Under the pieces are notes generated by a model that did no database searches, was not told the origin of the DNA, and saw nothing but the letters and a program-made list of their open reading frames with translations. The translations under genes and the position numbers were made by a program. Positions 11,689-23,464 of a stretch of DNA of 64,000 nt are shown piece after piece. Source of the stretch: Seiridium cupressi (lineage: Eukaryota > Ascomycota > Sordariomycetes > Amphisphaeriales > Sporocadaceae); contig JARVKI010000001.1 in NCBI GenBank assembly GCA_036674765.1, forward strand, positions 806,001 through 870,000, given 5' to 3'. How positions within the stretch are numbered: the first letter of the stretch is position 1; each line of letters opens with the position of its first letter.

Positions 11689-12591
11689 ATGGCGCCAATG
11701 AAAAACAGTAGTAATAATTTACATAGTAGTAGTTATGGCGAGGCCGTGGTTCGCCAGGCCAATGTCCTCGCCAGCTGCTACATTGTCAGCCCTTCGGCCT
11801 CGCTGAAGGGCTTCCACTACTGCACTACCCTTGCTGCAGGGGCAGAGTGGTATTCCTGAGGTTCCTATCTCAGGTCTACCATCCCCTCCGTCAAGTCCCC
11901 CCCTCGCGGCCATCACCCAAGATAACGAGCTCGCTCTGCAACCCAAGAAGAAGCGCAGCTCCGCCACCGCCACGACAAGCCGCCGCCGAGGGGGGGCAAC
12001 ATACCAGATCAGGGAAGAATGTGAGAGATTCTTTTGCGACACCATGAAGTCCGTGTTCCAGGTTGAGGGGAACATGGCTAGTAATGGCTCCGGCCTGACG
12101 GATGTTAACTACTACATTACACCACCACCTACCGATTACCCGACTCCGCCGTCTTCCTTCTCGAGCACCGATGGCTACATGAAACCTGACATCAACGCCA
12201 TAGGATGGATGGAGTTCTGGGATTATGCTGGAGGTGCAAGTTTCCGAGCATTTGTGGCCGAAGACGGTGAGGAGCGAAGTCTCTTTGCCTTCTTCGATGC
12301 AGGGCTGATGGGACGGGATCTCAAGAAAGCGTCAGTTGCTCCTTACATATGACCCGCAGTCCACTGTACTGACATTTGCTTAGTCTCATCGCTTTCATGG
12401 ATCTCGCCGAAGGTCCCCTTGCTTGCTCTCAGGTGGTCATCTGCCTCGACAGATTGATACCAGGAGACGACGCCAAAAGCCTTATGAGAAGTTTCCAGTG
12501 GGTTGGGTTTGAACTCACTACACTGGATCACTGGGCCAAAGAAATTGACGTTACCAGCGATAAGTGGTTCTTCATGGCCCTGGACGTCTAA
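11689..12591 (+). CDS. OAZ: Ornithine decarboxylase antizyme (+1 frameshift gene)
   Basis: Two overlapping frames encode one protein. ORF1 starts at ATG 11689 (the first after an in-frame TAA in the leader) and stops at TGA 11857-11859 after 56 codons. The long second frame has no good start of its own and continues from GAG at 11858. A +1 shift at TCC-TGA (11854-11859) joins them. The intron is 12331-12383 and the last exon is 12384-12591; the full product is 282 aa. The C-terminus matches antizymes: LIAFMDLAEGPLACSQVVIC, then RSFQWVGFEL and KWFFMALDV. Antizyme binds ornithine decarboxylase and sends it to the proteasome. In known antizymes polyamines promote the frameshift, closing a feedback loop. 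The post-shift segment GLPSPPSSPP is Pro/Ser-rich. Confidence 0.93.
11854..11859 (+). promoter_or_regulatory. Programmed +1 ribosomal frameshift site (TCC TGA)
   Basis: This hexamer ends antizyme ORF1. It is the same P-site codon plus stop arrangement known from antizyme genes of animals and fission yeast. Reading TCC, skipping one T and resuming at GAG enters the frame that holds the conserved antizyme domain. Any stimulatory mRNA structures were not identified. Confidence 0.88.
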
Positions 12592-13244
12592 TCTGATTTA
12601 TTGCCTGCTTCGTTCTGGAGTTATGGGAGTCGCCCTGTTCACGATATGACACCTTTTTTGTCCTGTCTGCTTATAGTTCGTCATGAGTTCATCTCTTTTC
12701 GATTCCATTGCAAAGATCAAAGTACGTGCTCGGTTACATATGGCGCCTTGGGCGGCACATCAGCTTTTGGTGGTCTAGTTTCTGTTCGGGAACACTGCTT
12801 GGTGGGCAGGTTTCAAGGCATTGTGTTCGGCTTCATTTCACGTACTGCATTCCGGCAAGCATTCCGAGCGTTGTCATGCTGTATGGCGGGGAAATGGGAA
12901 AAGTGCTTCTGTCTCATGAGTACCAGTCTCGTGGACTCATTGCTCATGTTCAAACTCTCAGGTTGCAACCCAACATGCAGTTTTCTGTTTGGCATTGCAG
13001 TTTCTAATTGCAGGGAGTTTGGGGGGAGGGATACTAGTCGATAGTATATGCTCTAAATGTGGTCATTCAATACACATGGGTACCTAAAAGCAACGCTCCA
13101 GTATATGCCGTGCCCAATGTAGCCTAGATGTATCCAGACCTTTTCCCTCTTTCCGTGCTGTCAACAACAGCGCTCCAAGTAACACCTTTGTTCCTCTAGA
13201 AGGTGTATAGGCTAACTAGTCCGTGCTTATAGGACCCGATCGTC
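12592..13244. other. Intergenic between convergent genes
   Basis: This stretch holds the 3' flanks of the antizyme gene (plus) and HIS7 (minus). The 147-codon frame at 12601-13044 starts on a non-ATG codon and has no recognised motif, so it is probably 3' UTR. Confidence 0.55.
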
Positions 13245-14876
13245 TTACAGATCGCCCTCATACTGCCGAACCTCTAGTCCTTTCTCGGCCAGGTGATCCT
13301 TCACCTGCTTGACGGTGTACTCACCTCTATGGAAGATACCTGCGCCTAGTGCGGCATCTGTCCGCGTCTTCGCGAATACCTCCTCAAAATGTCCGGGATT
13401 TCCAGCACCACTGGAGGCAATAACAGGTATCCGTACAGCATCCTTTACCTGGACAATGAGCTCCAGATCATACCCAGAGTTAGTGCCGTCCCGGTCAATA
13501 CAGTTTAGCAAGATTTCTCCAGTACCCATAGCTTCCACGGCTTGTGCTAGCTCGACGACGTCCATGTCCCTCGTCTCACGTCCGCCCTTGATCGTACACG
13601 CGTACCAGCAATACTCCTCGCCCTTGGGGCCGGGGAATGAAGTCTTGATGGTCGCGTGCCGGGTGGCGTCGACCTTGGGTACATAAACCCGTTTTGGGTC
13701 AACGGAGACCACGACAGCTTGGTTGCCGTAGGCTTTGGAGATTTGCTCTATGGCGGTATTGCCAAAAAGCTTCTTACCAACAGCATAGTATTCCTCGGCG
13801 GCTAGGACGGCATCGGAGCCGATTGAAACTTTGTCTGCGCCTGACTTGAAGTACATGGTTGCAATCTCGAGAGCCGAGACTTTCGTTCCGTCTGTGTCGA
13901 CTGTGTCACGGATGCCACCGCCGATGGTAAGTGGTACGAAAACGGTTTCCGAGGTTTGGCGTAGGATTTCGAGCATTGGCAGATCGGCGATGGGACAGTC
14001 GCGGAACGATGTGATGTTGAGGAATGTCACTTCGTCGGCTCCCTGCTCATAGTACTTCTTTGCGAGCTCGACGGGCTTACCGAGGTTCCGCACGTTGCGA
14101 TCAGAGGACTTCTCGCGCACGTCATACTGGTCACCTTTCGTCACTACCAAGTCTCCCTGGTCATTGGTCCGTACATCGAGGCAGGCAATGACCCGTCTCG
14201 TAAGACCTCCCGTTGGCGCTGGGCCCGACACCGTTTGGCCCAGGGTTTTTGCGCCCTCGCCTGTGAGGAAGGACTTAATCAACCGTAAACCTGCAACGCC
14301 ACTCTTCTCTGGATGGAATTGCGTTGCCAAGATGTTTTCCTTCGCTACAGCGCCCACAAAAGTCTCGGTTCCGTATGTGCCCGTCGCAACGGTCCATCCC
14401 TGCTCTTCAAGCTCTCCCTTTACATACGGATACTTGTAGGTGTGCACGTAGTAGTACTTGCTTTCCGGCCTTACGTCGTACATACTCTTGCTACTTGAAT
14501 TGGCGCTATTCCAACCAATGTGTGGCACCGACTTTTGCGCGTCGTCGAACTTGTCCAGCTTCCCCTTGATCACGCCCAACCCCGGAACCTGGGGGTCTTC
14601 CAGTGATCCTCCGAATAATGCTTGCAGGCCGACGCAGATTCCCATAAAAGGCTTCCCTGCCGCAATGTGTTCTTGGATCGCGGGGAGATAGCCAGCGGAG
14701 GCCAATTGTGAAAGACAGTGGCCGAAGTGACCAACACCGGGCAGGATCAGCTTCTCGGCGTTTGCTACCTCTGACGGCGACCTGACCCAAGAGACAGTGT
14801 ATCCGCATTTCTCGATTGCATTTACAAGGGACCGCACGTTGCCGGCGACATAGTCGAGGAGATGGACTTCAGGCAT
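13245..14876 (-). CDS. HIS7: Imidazole glycerol phosphate synthase HisHF
   Basis: An intronless frame of 543 aa, full length for the fused fungal and plant enzyme. Residues 1-205 are a class I glutamine amidotransferase (HisH part) with nucleophile Cys81 in GICVGLQ and His188/Glu190 in QFHPEKS. Residues about 226-543 are the HisF cyclase barrel ([10 protein letters not shown] with Asp234, TIGGGIRD, and [12 protein letters not shown]). The enzyme uses ammonia from glutamine to convert PRFAR into IGP and AICAR, the fifth step of histidine synthesis, and links it to purine synthesis. A perfect TGACTCA lies 160 bases upstream of the ATG, consistent with general amino-acid (Gcn4/CpcA) control. Confidence 0.98.
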   Translation of the reverse strand: MPEVHLLDYVAGNVRSLVNAIEKCGYTVSWVRSPSEVANAEKLILPGVGHFGHCLSQLASAGYLPAIQEHIAAGKPFMGICVGLQALFGGSLEDPQVPGLGVIKGKLDKFDDAQKSVPHIGWNSANSSSKSMYDVRPESKYYYVHTYKYPYVKGELEEQGWTVATGTYGTETFVGAVAKENILATQFHPEKSGVAGLRLIKSFLTGEGAKTLGQTVSGPAPTGGLTRRVIACLDVRTNDQGDLVVTKGDQYDVREKSSDRNVRNLGKPVELAKKYYEQGADEVTFLNITSFRDCPIADLPMLEILRQTSETVFVPLTIGGGIRDTVDTDGTKVSALEIATMYFKSGADKVSIGSDAVLAAEEYYAVGKKLFGNTAIEQISKAYGNQAVVVSVDPKRVYVPKVDATRHATIKTSFPGPKGEEYCWYACTIKGGRETRDMDVVELAQAVEAMGTGEILLNCIDRDGTNSGYDLELIVQVKDAVRIPVIASSGAGNPGHFEEVFAKTRTDAALGAGIFHRGEYTVKQVKDHLAEKGLEVRQYEGDL

Positions 14877-15426
14877 GACGGTGGTGTTTGCAGGTCCGAA
14901 CGGAGATACAAGATGAGCAGGCGATCTGCCTGGAACGTTCAGAAAAAACCAGCAGAGGGTGGAAAGACAACCATAACAGTAATTAGGAGTAGTGGGCGGG
15001 TCAGTTGGGTAACGCCTCGATGTCGGGCTTTCTAGTGACTCAGTCGCTGTTGGGTTTGCAATGGAGGGGCAGCGACTGCCCCGCCATCGCAGAAATTATA
15101 TTAGCTGCGAGGCGAGATCATACCCAAGGTAGCTAAGGTTAAGGCGTTCTGCCGCTCCTTACCGCCAAAGACCCCTGCACGTGTACAACCTTGGTCTAAG
15201 CAATTGATCCGACTCAATTGACAGGCGCCCTCTTTTAGGTCTTATAGAGAGGCGCGGATCCTACTCTTGGTAGGGCTCTTCAAGGCCCTTTCTTACCAGT
15301 TCGAAGCTTCGAGGGAAAGAGGAATCCCCACTCATACTCTTGGTTTCAAGGAAGCCACTCCATTCCCCTTCGGCCAATCTCCAATGAATCAGCTCAGCGC
15401 AGCTTCATTCGTCTTCCACCGTTCAA
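14877..15426. other. Divergent promoter region HIS7 / TFIIIC subunit
   Basis: A 550-base region between two divergent starts. It contains the TGACTCA site at 15036-15042 and a near-match CGACTCA near 15210. No coding frame is supported. Confidence 0.6.
15036..15042. promoter_or_regulatory. TGACTCA, Gcn4/CpcA-type site
   Basis: An exact match to the 7-bp bZIP recognition sequence used by Gcn4 in yeast and CPC1/CpcA in filamentous fungi. It sits 160 bases from the HIS7 start and about 385 bases from the divergent TFIIIC gene. Its place next to an amino-acid biosynthesis gene makes a regulatory role likely but not proven. Confidence 0.6.
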
Positions 15427-16633
15427 ATGGCTGATAGCCAGTCACTGGCGGCCAGCGCCCGCGGGGCGCCAGCAATCACTCCGGTCGATGACAGTGACTC
15501 GGAATGGGAATATGAGTACTCGACGACAGAGACCGAAGTAAGTACAACCCGCTCTTGAATTAGTGCATTGGGCTCACATTTGATAGACGTACTACGTGAC
15601 CCTGGATATCTCCAAAGCGGACTTTATCAGTCGTCAGCCATCTTCTATTCCCAGTGGTCGCGCTGGCTACAAGGAGAGGGCACTCACGGACATCTTTGCT
15701 AGAAAACACGATGTCAATGAAACCCCTACTCCGAAAGCTGCGAAAGTGCATCCAGGTAGAGATGCGGATGGCGCACCAAGGGCACACGAAGCAAAGCCTC
15801 AGGACCACAGCGCCGACGACCAAGTTGATCTAAATGAGTTTCAGATCCTGGAACTTCACTCTCAAACCCCGCTAGTCGCTTACCGCGGGCGCGTCTATGA
15901 GGGGCACTGGGCACGCAACATTGGCACAGAAATGCTATTCACACGACATGATGAAGATAGCCCACTGCCTGCAGTTCGGCAGCTCGACAAGGGTGTTGAT
16001 CTGCTGGCAGCGAGCTCAGCACGTATCCTGCTAACAGAAAAGAGCTTGAAGCCCGCAAATGGAAAAGCCCAGCGACGTCAGCCAAGAGTCCGTTTCGAGA
16101 CCGAGGACTACGGGGGAGAATCACACCCAACAGTTCCGGACCCGGAACCGGGTGCATCAGCGGAGCGATACGAGCAGGGTGATTTCCTGGCAAAGCTGAT
16201 TGCCTTGAAGAAGCGAAAGGGTGAGACCGACGAGGTGACGGTAATCGCTCGCCTTCATGATGAAGGTAAAAAGAAAGCCGGACAAAAGAAGCCCAAAGTG
16301 GAAAAGACGGTAAAGGAAAGCGGAGGAAAACCTGCCCGTGGGCGTGGTCGCGGTCGCGGTCGCGGCAGGGGTGGAGGTAGGCCTCGGGGTAGAGCCAGAG
16401 GGAGCGCCCGATCACGAACAATTGTGCTCTCTGATGAGGAGTCAGTAGACGCAGGCCCTTCAGACAAGGGTTCAACCCCAATGGACGAGAACGATGAGCA
16501 GCCTACTCCCGGTCAATGGTCCCGGCTTGAACGGGAAGATAGAGGAGAGATTCAAGACCAAGGACGATACCAAGAGGACTCGGTCAACGACTCCATCGAC
16601 GAGATGGACACGGATGGAGACTATAGGGAGTAG
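15427..16633 (+). CDS. TFIIIC triple-barrel subunit (Tfc7/sub6-like)
   Basis: Two exons: 15427-15537 and 15587-16633 (385 aa), with a 49-nt intron (GTAAGT..GATAG). Splicing joins an acidic, Tyr-rich start (DSDSEWEYEYSTTETE) to TYYVTLDI. Residues near 120-180 (FQILELHSQTPLVAYRGRVY, then GTEMLF) match the TFIIIC tau55/sub6 triple-barrel domain, which forms a heterodimer within the tauA lobe of RNA polymerase III factor TFIIIC. The C-terminal half is charged and disordered, with an RG-rich run (RGRGRGRGRGGGRPRGRARG) that could bind nucleic acid. It is divergent from HIS7. The domain is well supported; the C-terminal extension is unusual in composition but probably real. Confidence 0.88.
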
Positions 16634-18254
16634 CGCGGCCGCATAGTCATCTTGGTTCTTGCGAGGCACAAGTCTACCGACGCTACTTCTGCGGTGGCAA
16701 TGACCTCGGCTGTTAGTCAGGGCATGCCATCCTTGTCTGTTAGACGGACATGTCAGATTGTGCGGCAGCACAGCTGTCTGCGTTGTACAAGAGGATGCTC
16801 CTCTTCTGCAGTCTCGGTTATATGGGCCAAAGCAGGCCTGGGCAGATTTGAACTGGCACGGGAGATCTAGAAAACAGAAGATCTCCTTGCCCCTTCAGCT
16901 TGTCTCGCCTGGCGAGATAGTCCTTTGTAACTTGCAACGAATTTGGTCTTCCAGAAGCGACGAGCAGCATCTTGCACGTAGGTTTACCCACTCATGAGCG
17001 ATGACGTCCCAATCACCTCTCCCGACTAGGTAACAACTTTTTGATGCTGTAGTCCGCAGGGTCCTCACTCGCAGGATTTGTGAGATCATTACGTATGTTG
17101 CCTCCACATGTCCTGCAATCTTGTGCCTCCCCAGCCACGGCGAGACGATTCCGTCCATGTTGCATTTGTACCCGCGTGGCCAAAAGCCGTTACGGACCAA
17201 CCATTGCCCACGAACTGCTGATTACAATCCGACCTCACTGGCCATGGATGACACGAGCGGGAAAGTCTACTCGACTGTCTTGAAAGAGGCTTGATGAGTT
17301 AGCAGGGATATATGTAGTGGTGTCACACTGGCTGGGAAGCAGCCCGACTGTGCTGCTCGAGGAGCGCCATGTCGGCGGGGAGCCTCGGAACTTCCAAGAT
17401 AAGGGATCCTGCCTCACTCTTCTTCTGCCCACTGTCATCGATTGCAAGTCTTACGGGATCTGAATACACGATATGCATATTCAAAAGCTCTAATCAGTAC
17501 GGTGCACAAGAACAAATTGACATATCCCTGTGCTTTGCAATAAGTCTTCTTCAAGGCATTCGTGCTCCCTTCAGCAACATGGACGGTTTCGTGCACATGC
17601 TCCTCCAATTTCGTGCCGACTCGGCAACGCTCTCGGACGTTACGTATTGATGCGACCCACCGCTGCTTGGTCTGGGGTAACAGCCGAGCCCGAATCGTGG
17701 AGAATGAGATCGCCAGTTCCTGGGCCAATCACCAGGCCAGCTTGCCAGGCACACCTACCTCATTCGGCACGCGATGCTACCACCCTTCCCCGACCCAATG
17801 ATGTCCCCAGATTGATATATATTCCACCGCACACGCGGTCCTTCAATGAACGCTATTTTGCGGGGACCGCTGCGATGGTCCGGGGTAGTATGTGATCCCA
17901 CAGCCGAGAGCACAACATGTGAAAGCTACCTTCCTCCCATATGCAGATCCGTTCGCATCATGGCCGAAATAAAGATCCCACAGCGGATCAACGTCTACAA
18001 CGAGCTCCCGTTCCCGCTCATTGCTGCTACTTGAGCTGATGCGTTTCGAATCTGTTCCGAAAGGCTTGGCTCCGTCCGATTCTGGTTCTGTGTTGGCAGA
18101 CTTGGCTATACGTAGACCTACTCTATACGTATCACCTGCTGTTGACTATAATCAACCCGCCAGTCAACACGCTTCATTCTTTGTGACCGATCAGGAAGCT
18201 GTCGACGCTTCAGTCATCCACCGAGGGACCTAGACCGGAAGAGAAGAACCAGCT
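16634..18254. other. Intergenic, no gene recognised
   Basis: A 1.6 kb stretch between the TFIIIC gene and the CFEM gene, both on the plus strand. Several open frames of 60-120 codons exist on both strands, but none shows a domain, a signal peptide with matching introns, or repeat structure. Confidence 0.5.
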
Positions 18255-18808
18255 ATGATGAAGTGGTTCATAGTGCTATCCGCTTTAATTGGTGCAGCCC
18301 TTGCGCAAAACTGCGCCGCAGTTGCTGTTACGGCCGTCCCGGTGTGTGCTCAGAGCTGTATCCTAAACGGAGCAACGTCAATCGGATGCAGTGGCACAGA
18401 TTTCGCCTGCCAATGTGAAAAGGAAGCTGCGCTATACGCCGCAATTGAGGGCTGTGTCAGCTCTGGATGTCCGGAGCCGAGCTACCAAGCTGTCATTGAT
18501 GGTGCCTCATCCGGTAAGTGATTGCGCATGGTACACGTTACTTGTAGCAACCGCTTGACTGAATTTGTCATATAGTCTGCAACTGTGCGACTGGGGCCCT
18601 TGTGGCAACGACAACAAATTCCCAAGTTGCTACCACTACAGCGGCAACAACATCCGCGGCGTCGTCAACCAATACCGTCATTAGCTATAACACTTACACC
18701 TCCAGGACATCTCTGACCCCCACGGCTACGGTTAATGGTGCGGCACCGACAAACGGTGCTACTCTTGGATTGATGGGAGGAGTCGTTATTGTTGCAGCTA
18801 TGCTATGA
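18255..18808 (+). CDS. CFEM-domain protein, GPI-anchor candidate
   Basis: Two exons: 18255-18513 and 18576-18808 (163 aa). A signal peptide (MMKWFIVLSALIGAALAQ) is followed by the CFEM pattern: PVCAQSC, then a GC, TDFACQC, an EGCVSSGC pair, and VCNC after the intron. The Asp before FACQC is the residue that in studied CFEM proteins helps hold haem. A Ser/Thr-rich stretch and a hydrophobic C-terminus (LGLMGGVVIVAAML) suggest a GPI anchor. The intron (GTAAGT..ATATAG, 62 nt) joins GASS to VCNCATG and supplies the last CFEM cysteines. CFEM proteins serve in haem/iron uptake, wall structure or host interaction; which applies here is unknown. A second ATG follows directly after the first. Confidence 0.92.
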
Positions 18809-19484
18809 GCACTGCATCGCATCGACTCGAAGACGCGGCAATGATTGTGGCATAACGATAGCCACCTAGTTCCCGGCGCATTGAACAGACAGTCTTCCAT
18901 ATAGAGATGGTGGATTCCGGGACGTCAAGATCATGCTCTAGCCCAAAAACGTCAAGGTTCAATAGTCAGGATGCGCAGCGTCTGGACCGAAGTATCACCG
19001 TCTTGACTTCAATGCAATTCTGCGCTGCAAATTCGACGTCGCAAAGGCTTAACATATTGCGACTCTCACAAATAGCTTTCCAGGGCCAAGAGCAACTTCT
19101 GATGCCAAGGTTAACAATTTAATTTTCTCGCCGGAGCAAATAGGGCAGCCATCTAGTAATTCAACACTAGAGGTGGCCCTCGTAGGCACCAACATGGATA
19201 TACTCAGCCAACAACCACACTGGAATTTGTCCAGTGGCTGTCGGAGTTGTATGGAGAGGATCCCATCTTATTACAAAAGTAGATTAATTCATGGGTTGCA
19301 GTCCCCACAAGACAGCTAGCGAAATAATGTGTTCCGGGGCAATTGAGCTCCGAATAATTGAATCCACTGGTAATTCTAATAAACGAGCAATGCTACAATT
19401 GGTCTGGCCCGCTACATGAACCGTAATCCTCGATGCATTGAGTTTCACCCTTTAGTGTGGTTATAGTCGTTCATCTTGCTCGCG
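18809..19484. other. Intergenic, no gene recognised
   Basis: This stretch lies between the CFEM gene and the broken HET gene. Nothing beyond short open frames is seen. Confidence 0.5.
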
Positions 19485-19965
19485 ATGCGGCTCATCAATG
19501 TCTCCACGCTTGAGCTCCAGGAGTTTGTTGGGGAGCCTTCAGATTGTTCCTTTCCCAGATATGCCATTCTTTCGCATGCCTGGGGTCCGGAAGAGGTCAA
19601 GCTTCAGGGTATGAGCGACCTAAAGAGGACGGGCAGAAAGGCTGGCTTCAGGAAGATTGAGCAGTGCTGCAAAATTGCTCGGTCTGATGGTTTGCAATGG
19701 GCATGGGTTGGTATCTGTTGTAATGACAAGACATCCAGTGCAAAGCTGTCCGAGGCCATGAATGGCATGTTCCAATGGTCCATCACCAAGCTTTATCGGT
19801 GTGTTATGCATACCTCGAAGACATAACGTCTGGACGTCAACTAAGGCAACTGATTTTTCTATGCAAAGATCATAAGACAGAACTTCCATTGTGATTTCGC
19901 AGAGGCTGGACGTTGCAAGAACTCATCGGGCCATTCAACTTCATATTCTGTGCAGAGTCGACCTG
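19485..19965 (+). pseudogene. HET-domain gene, disrupted
   Basis: ATG 19485 opens a typical HET N-terminus: MRLINVSTLELQEF, YAILSHAWG, then KIEQCCKIARSDGLQWAWVG and CCNDKTSSAKLSEAMNGMF. The frame then breaks: one base seems to be missing near 19779-19780, after FQW, and the expected CYAYLED continues in another frame. In that frame a TGA at 19892-19894 sits where a Trp is expected, followed by RRGWTLQELIGP, which is the conserved end of the domain. The Asp normally found in the WIDTCC motif is Gly here. Weak traces of decayed HET-type sequence may continue to about 20,480. HET proteins mediate vegetative incompatibility and cell death in filamentous ascomycetes; this copy is probably inactive. 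Confidence 0.85.
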
Positions 19966-20480
19966 GCTCGGTGTCACAGGACTCAACATTCTTGCCCTAT
20001 GGAAAATTGGGCCAGTGGTTCTACATTGGCGACAGACTGATTCTCTGCGAAGTCCACTTGCCCTATTCCTCACTCCTACCGCCGTGTTTAAACATATCTC
20101 GCAGACAGCGCAGAGTCCTGGGAACAATCAAGCATAATGTGTACTTGTGTATTGATGACCATGGCTCTCACATTATGGGCGCTTCAACGGGCTCATGCCA
20201 CCTACGACAACGGCTGAGCCTGGTCTGCCCCTAACGCTTCGATTGACGAGTCATACCATGTAGTCCACGGCAGGGAAGGAAGCCTCTGAGAGCATTTATA
20301 CGGGTTCTTTGCAATGCTATGATGCTACGAGAAGGCGACAGTGGGCTCGCTACTTTATGTCCCGCCCTCCAGCTCCACGAATTGTCCAGAATTCTCGAGT
20401 GGCCCTGAACACATTTTCTATATTGGGCAGATGTTGAAGGCGTGTTGGACTGGAAATTTCCACAATGCACGATATTCACC

Positions 20481-21589
20481 GGCAGTCGTTCTTATTCAAC
20501 TGTTAAGCTGCTAACGGTACGGAATAAAGCTATATAATATTTAGATGATCCAGGCTGTCCAACAGACTCGGGCTGGAGAGTCGATATTCGAGACAGCCAT
20601 CTGCAACACCTGCAACTCGATTTCTATCTGATGGAGAATGCCTATCTGGGACTTTGACAGTATTTTGCCTGCGGTATCCGCCCACGTAGCCTGTTTGCTG
20701 TTTTCATGGCACCTACAAAGCAAGGGCGCCATTCGATGCAGAGTTTTAACAGCATGTTGACGAACTGACATGATGGCCAAGACCGAAATCGAATCTACCC
20801 TGGGAGACGTCGAGGCCCGGTGAGCGAATTCACCGAAGCACTTGGATATGGGATGGTCTGTTCTTTAACCAACCAGTTGTGGAAATACTATGTGGGATCA
20901 TGGCGGTACAAAAATAACCTGTCGATGCGTTAATAATGTCCATGAGGATGCCTTGTCCAGTGAATCATTGCAGCCCCAGAACAATTATTTACTGTGCCTG
21001 GTGAAGACAAGGAAGGTTAACAAGTTCGCCCAACATGGCATCCATGCACAACAAGCTGCTGCGGCTTATATGTACGATCGCAGGCCAAAGGCTGTCTCAA
21101 GGGGAGGTTTGTATTACACAGGACGGCGATGATCCAATAGGCAATACTGAGGCTGCGTTGGGAGTGCATCATGTATACTCGTACTTCGCGCAGAAAGGAA
21201 ACGTGGCACCAATACCAGAGTCGACCGTCTCCAAAACTTATATGAGATGAGATGCGTTAATGCCTGACCCCTCTTGTGACAACAAGCTTGACTAAGTATA
21301 TGTATCAGGCATCACTTGCTTTCCGGATCACTACAGAGGATAAGATAGGGCTTTCCCTTCACCGAACATTTTATTGTCAAAATCAGCGACCGAAGAGACT
21401 AAGTCGAGTCACTCCCTGCAACTGCGCATTCCATTCATGTACCTCACAAGGCGAAGTCTGGCAAAACCTTGCAACCTGCCGGCATCACGCTCCACGCTCC
21501 TCACGCTGCGAACACAGGCATAATATGTGCAGGTAAGACGATGATTCACAGTCCTCTTTCTGAGGGAAATAAAAGAGGGAGAGGGAGAT

Positions 21590-21625
<36 letters not shown>

Positions 21626-23464
21626 AGAGAGAGAATAATCCGAACCTTCAAACGTCATTGCCGTTAGCTTCGGTGGAGTGCATTGTTTGTTAACCCGACA
21701 AGATGACCCAATAGCTCTTGACATCGGTTCACAATGCAGCACCGTAATACTTGAACACCCAGGTATAAGGGACCACCTCACGGGATGAACCGCCCATCCA
21801 GCCTCGCTTCTTCCAGCGTCGGAGTCGCATCGGTCCAATGAGCGCCCGCATGGCTGGCGGTTATAGCCTGGGTCTCCACATGTTCGGATCTAGGCAACAA
21901 ACAAGGCAAACAATACACTCTGGTGAGGCTCTTCGCCGGGCGAACTGGTGCGCCTGTCAGATTCTGCTGAAGAAGACTCCACTCGAGGCCAAAAGTCCTC
22001 CGGGGGTTGCATTCGCCAAGCAATTACCATATGTCGAGTGCGAGGGCTGTTCAGGCGTATCTCAAAGTGGCGCAGGGCTCTTAGGCAACAGCACCAATCA
22101 GGACAACACTTTATGATGCATGGTTATGATCATCATTATCAGGGACAAAGGCCTCGAGCAGACTGAACGGCGCTTTTGCGAGCCTTTCCAAGAGTTTCAA
22201 CCACAGAGTGCCACTCTAATGATTCCATGCATGGTATCACGTTCGGGCTGGCTCCCCGGTGCGTGCAGGACGCAGCTCGTTCTCGTCAGATATCAACGAG
22301 CAGCTCTGCCATGGGATTTATTTGCTCGAAATGGCCTCGTTTGGCTGCCAAAAATCAGATGCGCCAATCCGCGTCTGCATCGACCCTCCCACCAGCTTGA
22401 ACGCTCATGGACCTGTCCCATATTTAATACCCTATCAAACGGCCAGCCCCGTTTTCTTTTTGAGCCAAGAAGCCATAGATCAGGGTGTTCACATGGTTTA
22501 TGGGTCCGCCGGCTGAAATTTAGCTGCATATACGCCTGTATAGGGTAGATCATGTTCGGGGATGCGTCTATACAATCGACCTTTTTGGTAGTTCCGGTAA
22601 GTCAAGGTCAGCTCACCGAACACCCCGACAGCGACTCAAAGACGGCCACGTTCCGTGTCTTCAAAAGCGACACTTTTGCGCTCCCCGTTTTTCTGCGAGG
22701 CTGTTCTCCAGCCATCCACCATGATTGGCGGCCTCGAAGCGTGGCTATGCTATAGTAAAGCAATGCATGTGTCCCAGATACGTTAAAGCTGCAAGCTGTA
22801 TTGTTCTAGAAAGTCTCAGGGCCCAGGATATTCGGGATCCACACATCCAAACCAAAGGAAACCCGAGTGCTCTCGGTTTCAGATGTAGTTACTTTGCACC
22901 TTGGTTTTCACACGGCAGAGCGAACCTATCGACGATTGCTGCTATAGGCATTCCTGATCACAAATGATACACCTCAGAGGCATTTGGCTCGCCTCGTTTT
23001 GGTTAAGGTGCAGATTGAGCCTCGTTCTCGACCCTCACCATCAATTCAACCTGTAGCACATATATCAGTAGCCCTTGTTTGCTCTATTTTGAGAGTCTCG
23101 ACCTTTTTGAATCGGTACTAAGCAACGGATTGGAACGATCGAATGCCAAACATCCTTCTCAACTTGTTGCACGACCGCCGCCACCACTCCAGACTCCTTG
23201 GCAAGCTGTTCAGACTGGACTTTGTTTCTGCCCCAAAAAGTTTGCTGCTCTTTCCGCACAACCAGCTGGGGTGGTCTCGCGCAAGGGTTTGACCTTCATC
23301 CAAGTAGGCAACGTCTCGCATTATAACTGTGCGTGTGGCCATCCTCTCCACCAAGAAACCGGGTAGAACAGGACCGGTGGGCATTCACGATATACAAGAA
23401 GGGCAACGCTGTCCGTTTCCAACCGGGCTTGACAACATTCATGCTCATCAACCAATCCCATGAC
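20481..23464. other. Long intergenic, no gene recognised
   Basis: About 3 kb with many short open frames on both strands and no recognised domain. It contains a (GA)16 tract. The sequence looks like decayed or non-coding DNA downstream of the broken HET gene plus the upstream region of the zinc-finger gene. Confidence 0.45.
21592..21623. repeat. (AG)16 microsatellite
   Basis: An uninterrupted AG dinucleotide run of 32 bases, flanked by further purine-rich sequence from about 21,565 to 21,635. Confidence 0.95.

Noticed and set aside
12601..13044. 147-codon frame after the antizyme stop
   Set aside because: Starts on a non-ATG codon, directly in the expected 3' UTR, with random-looking composition.
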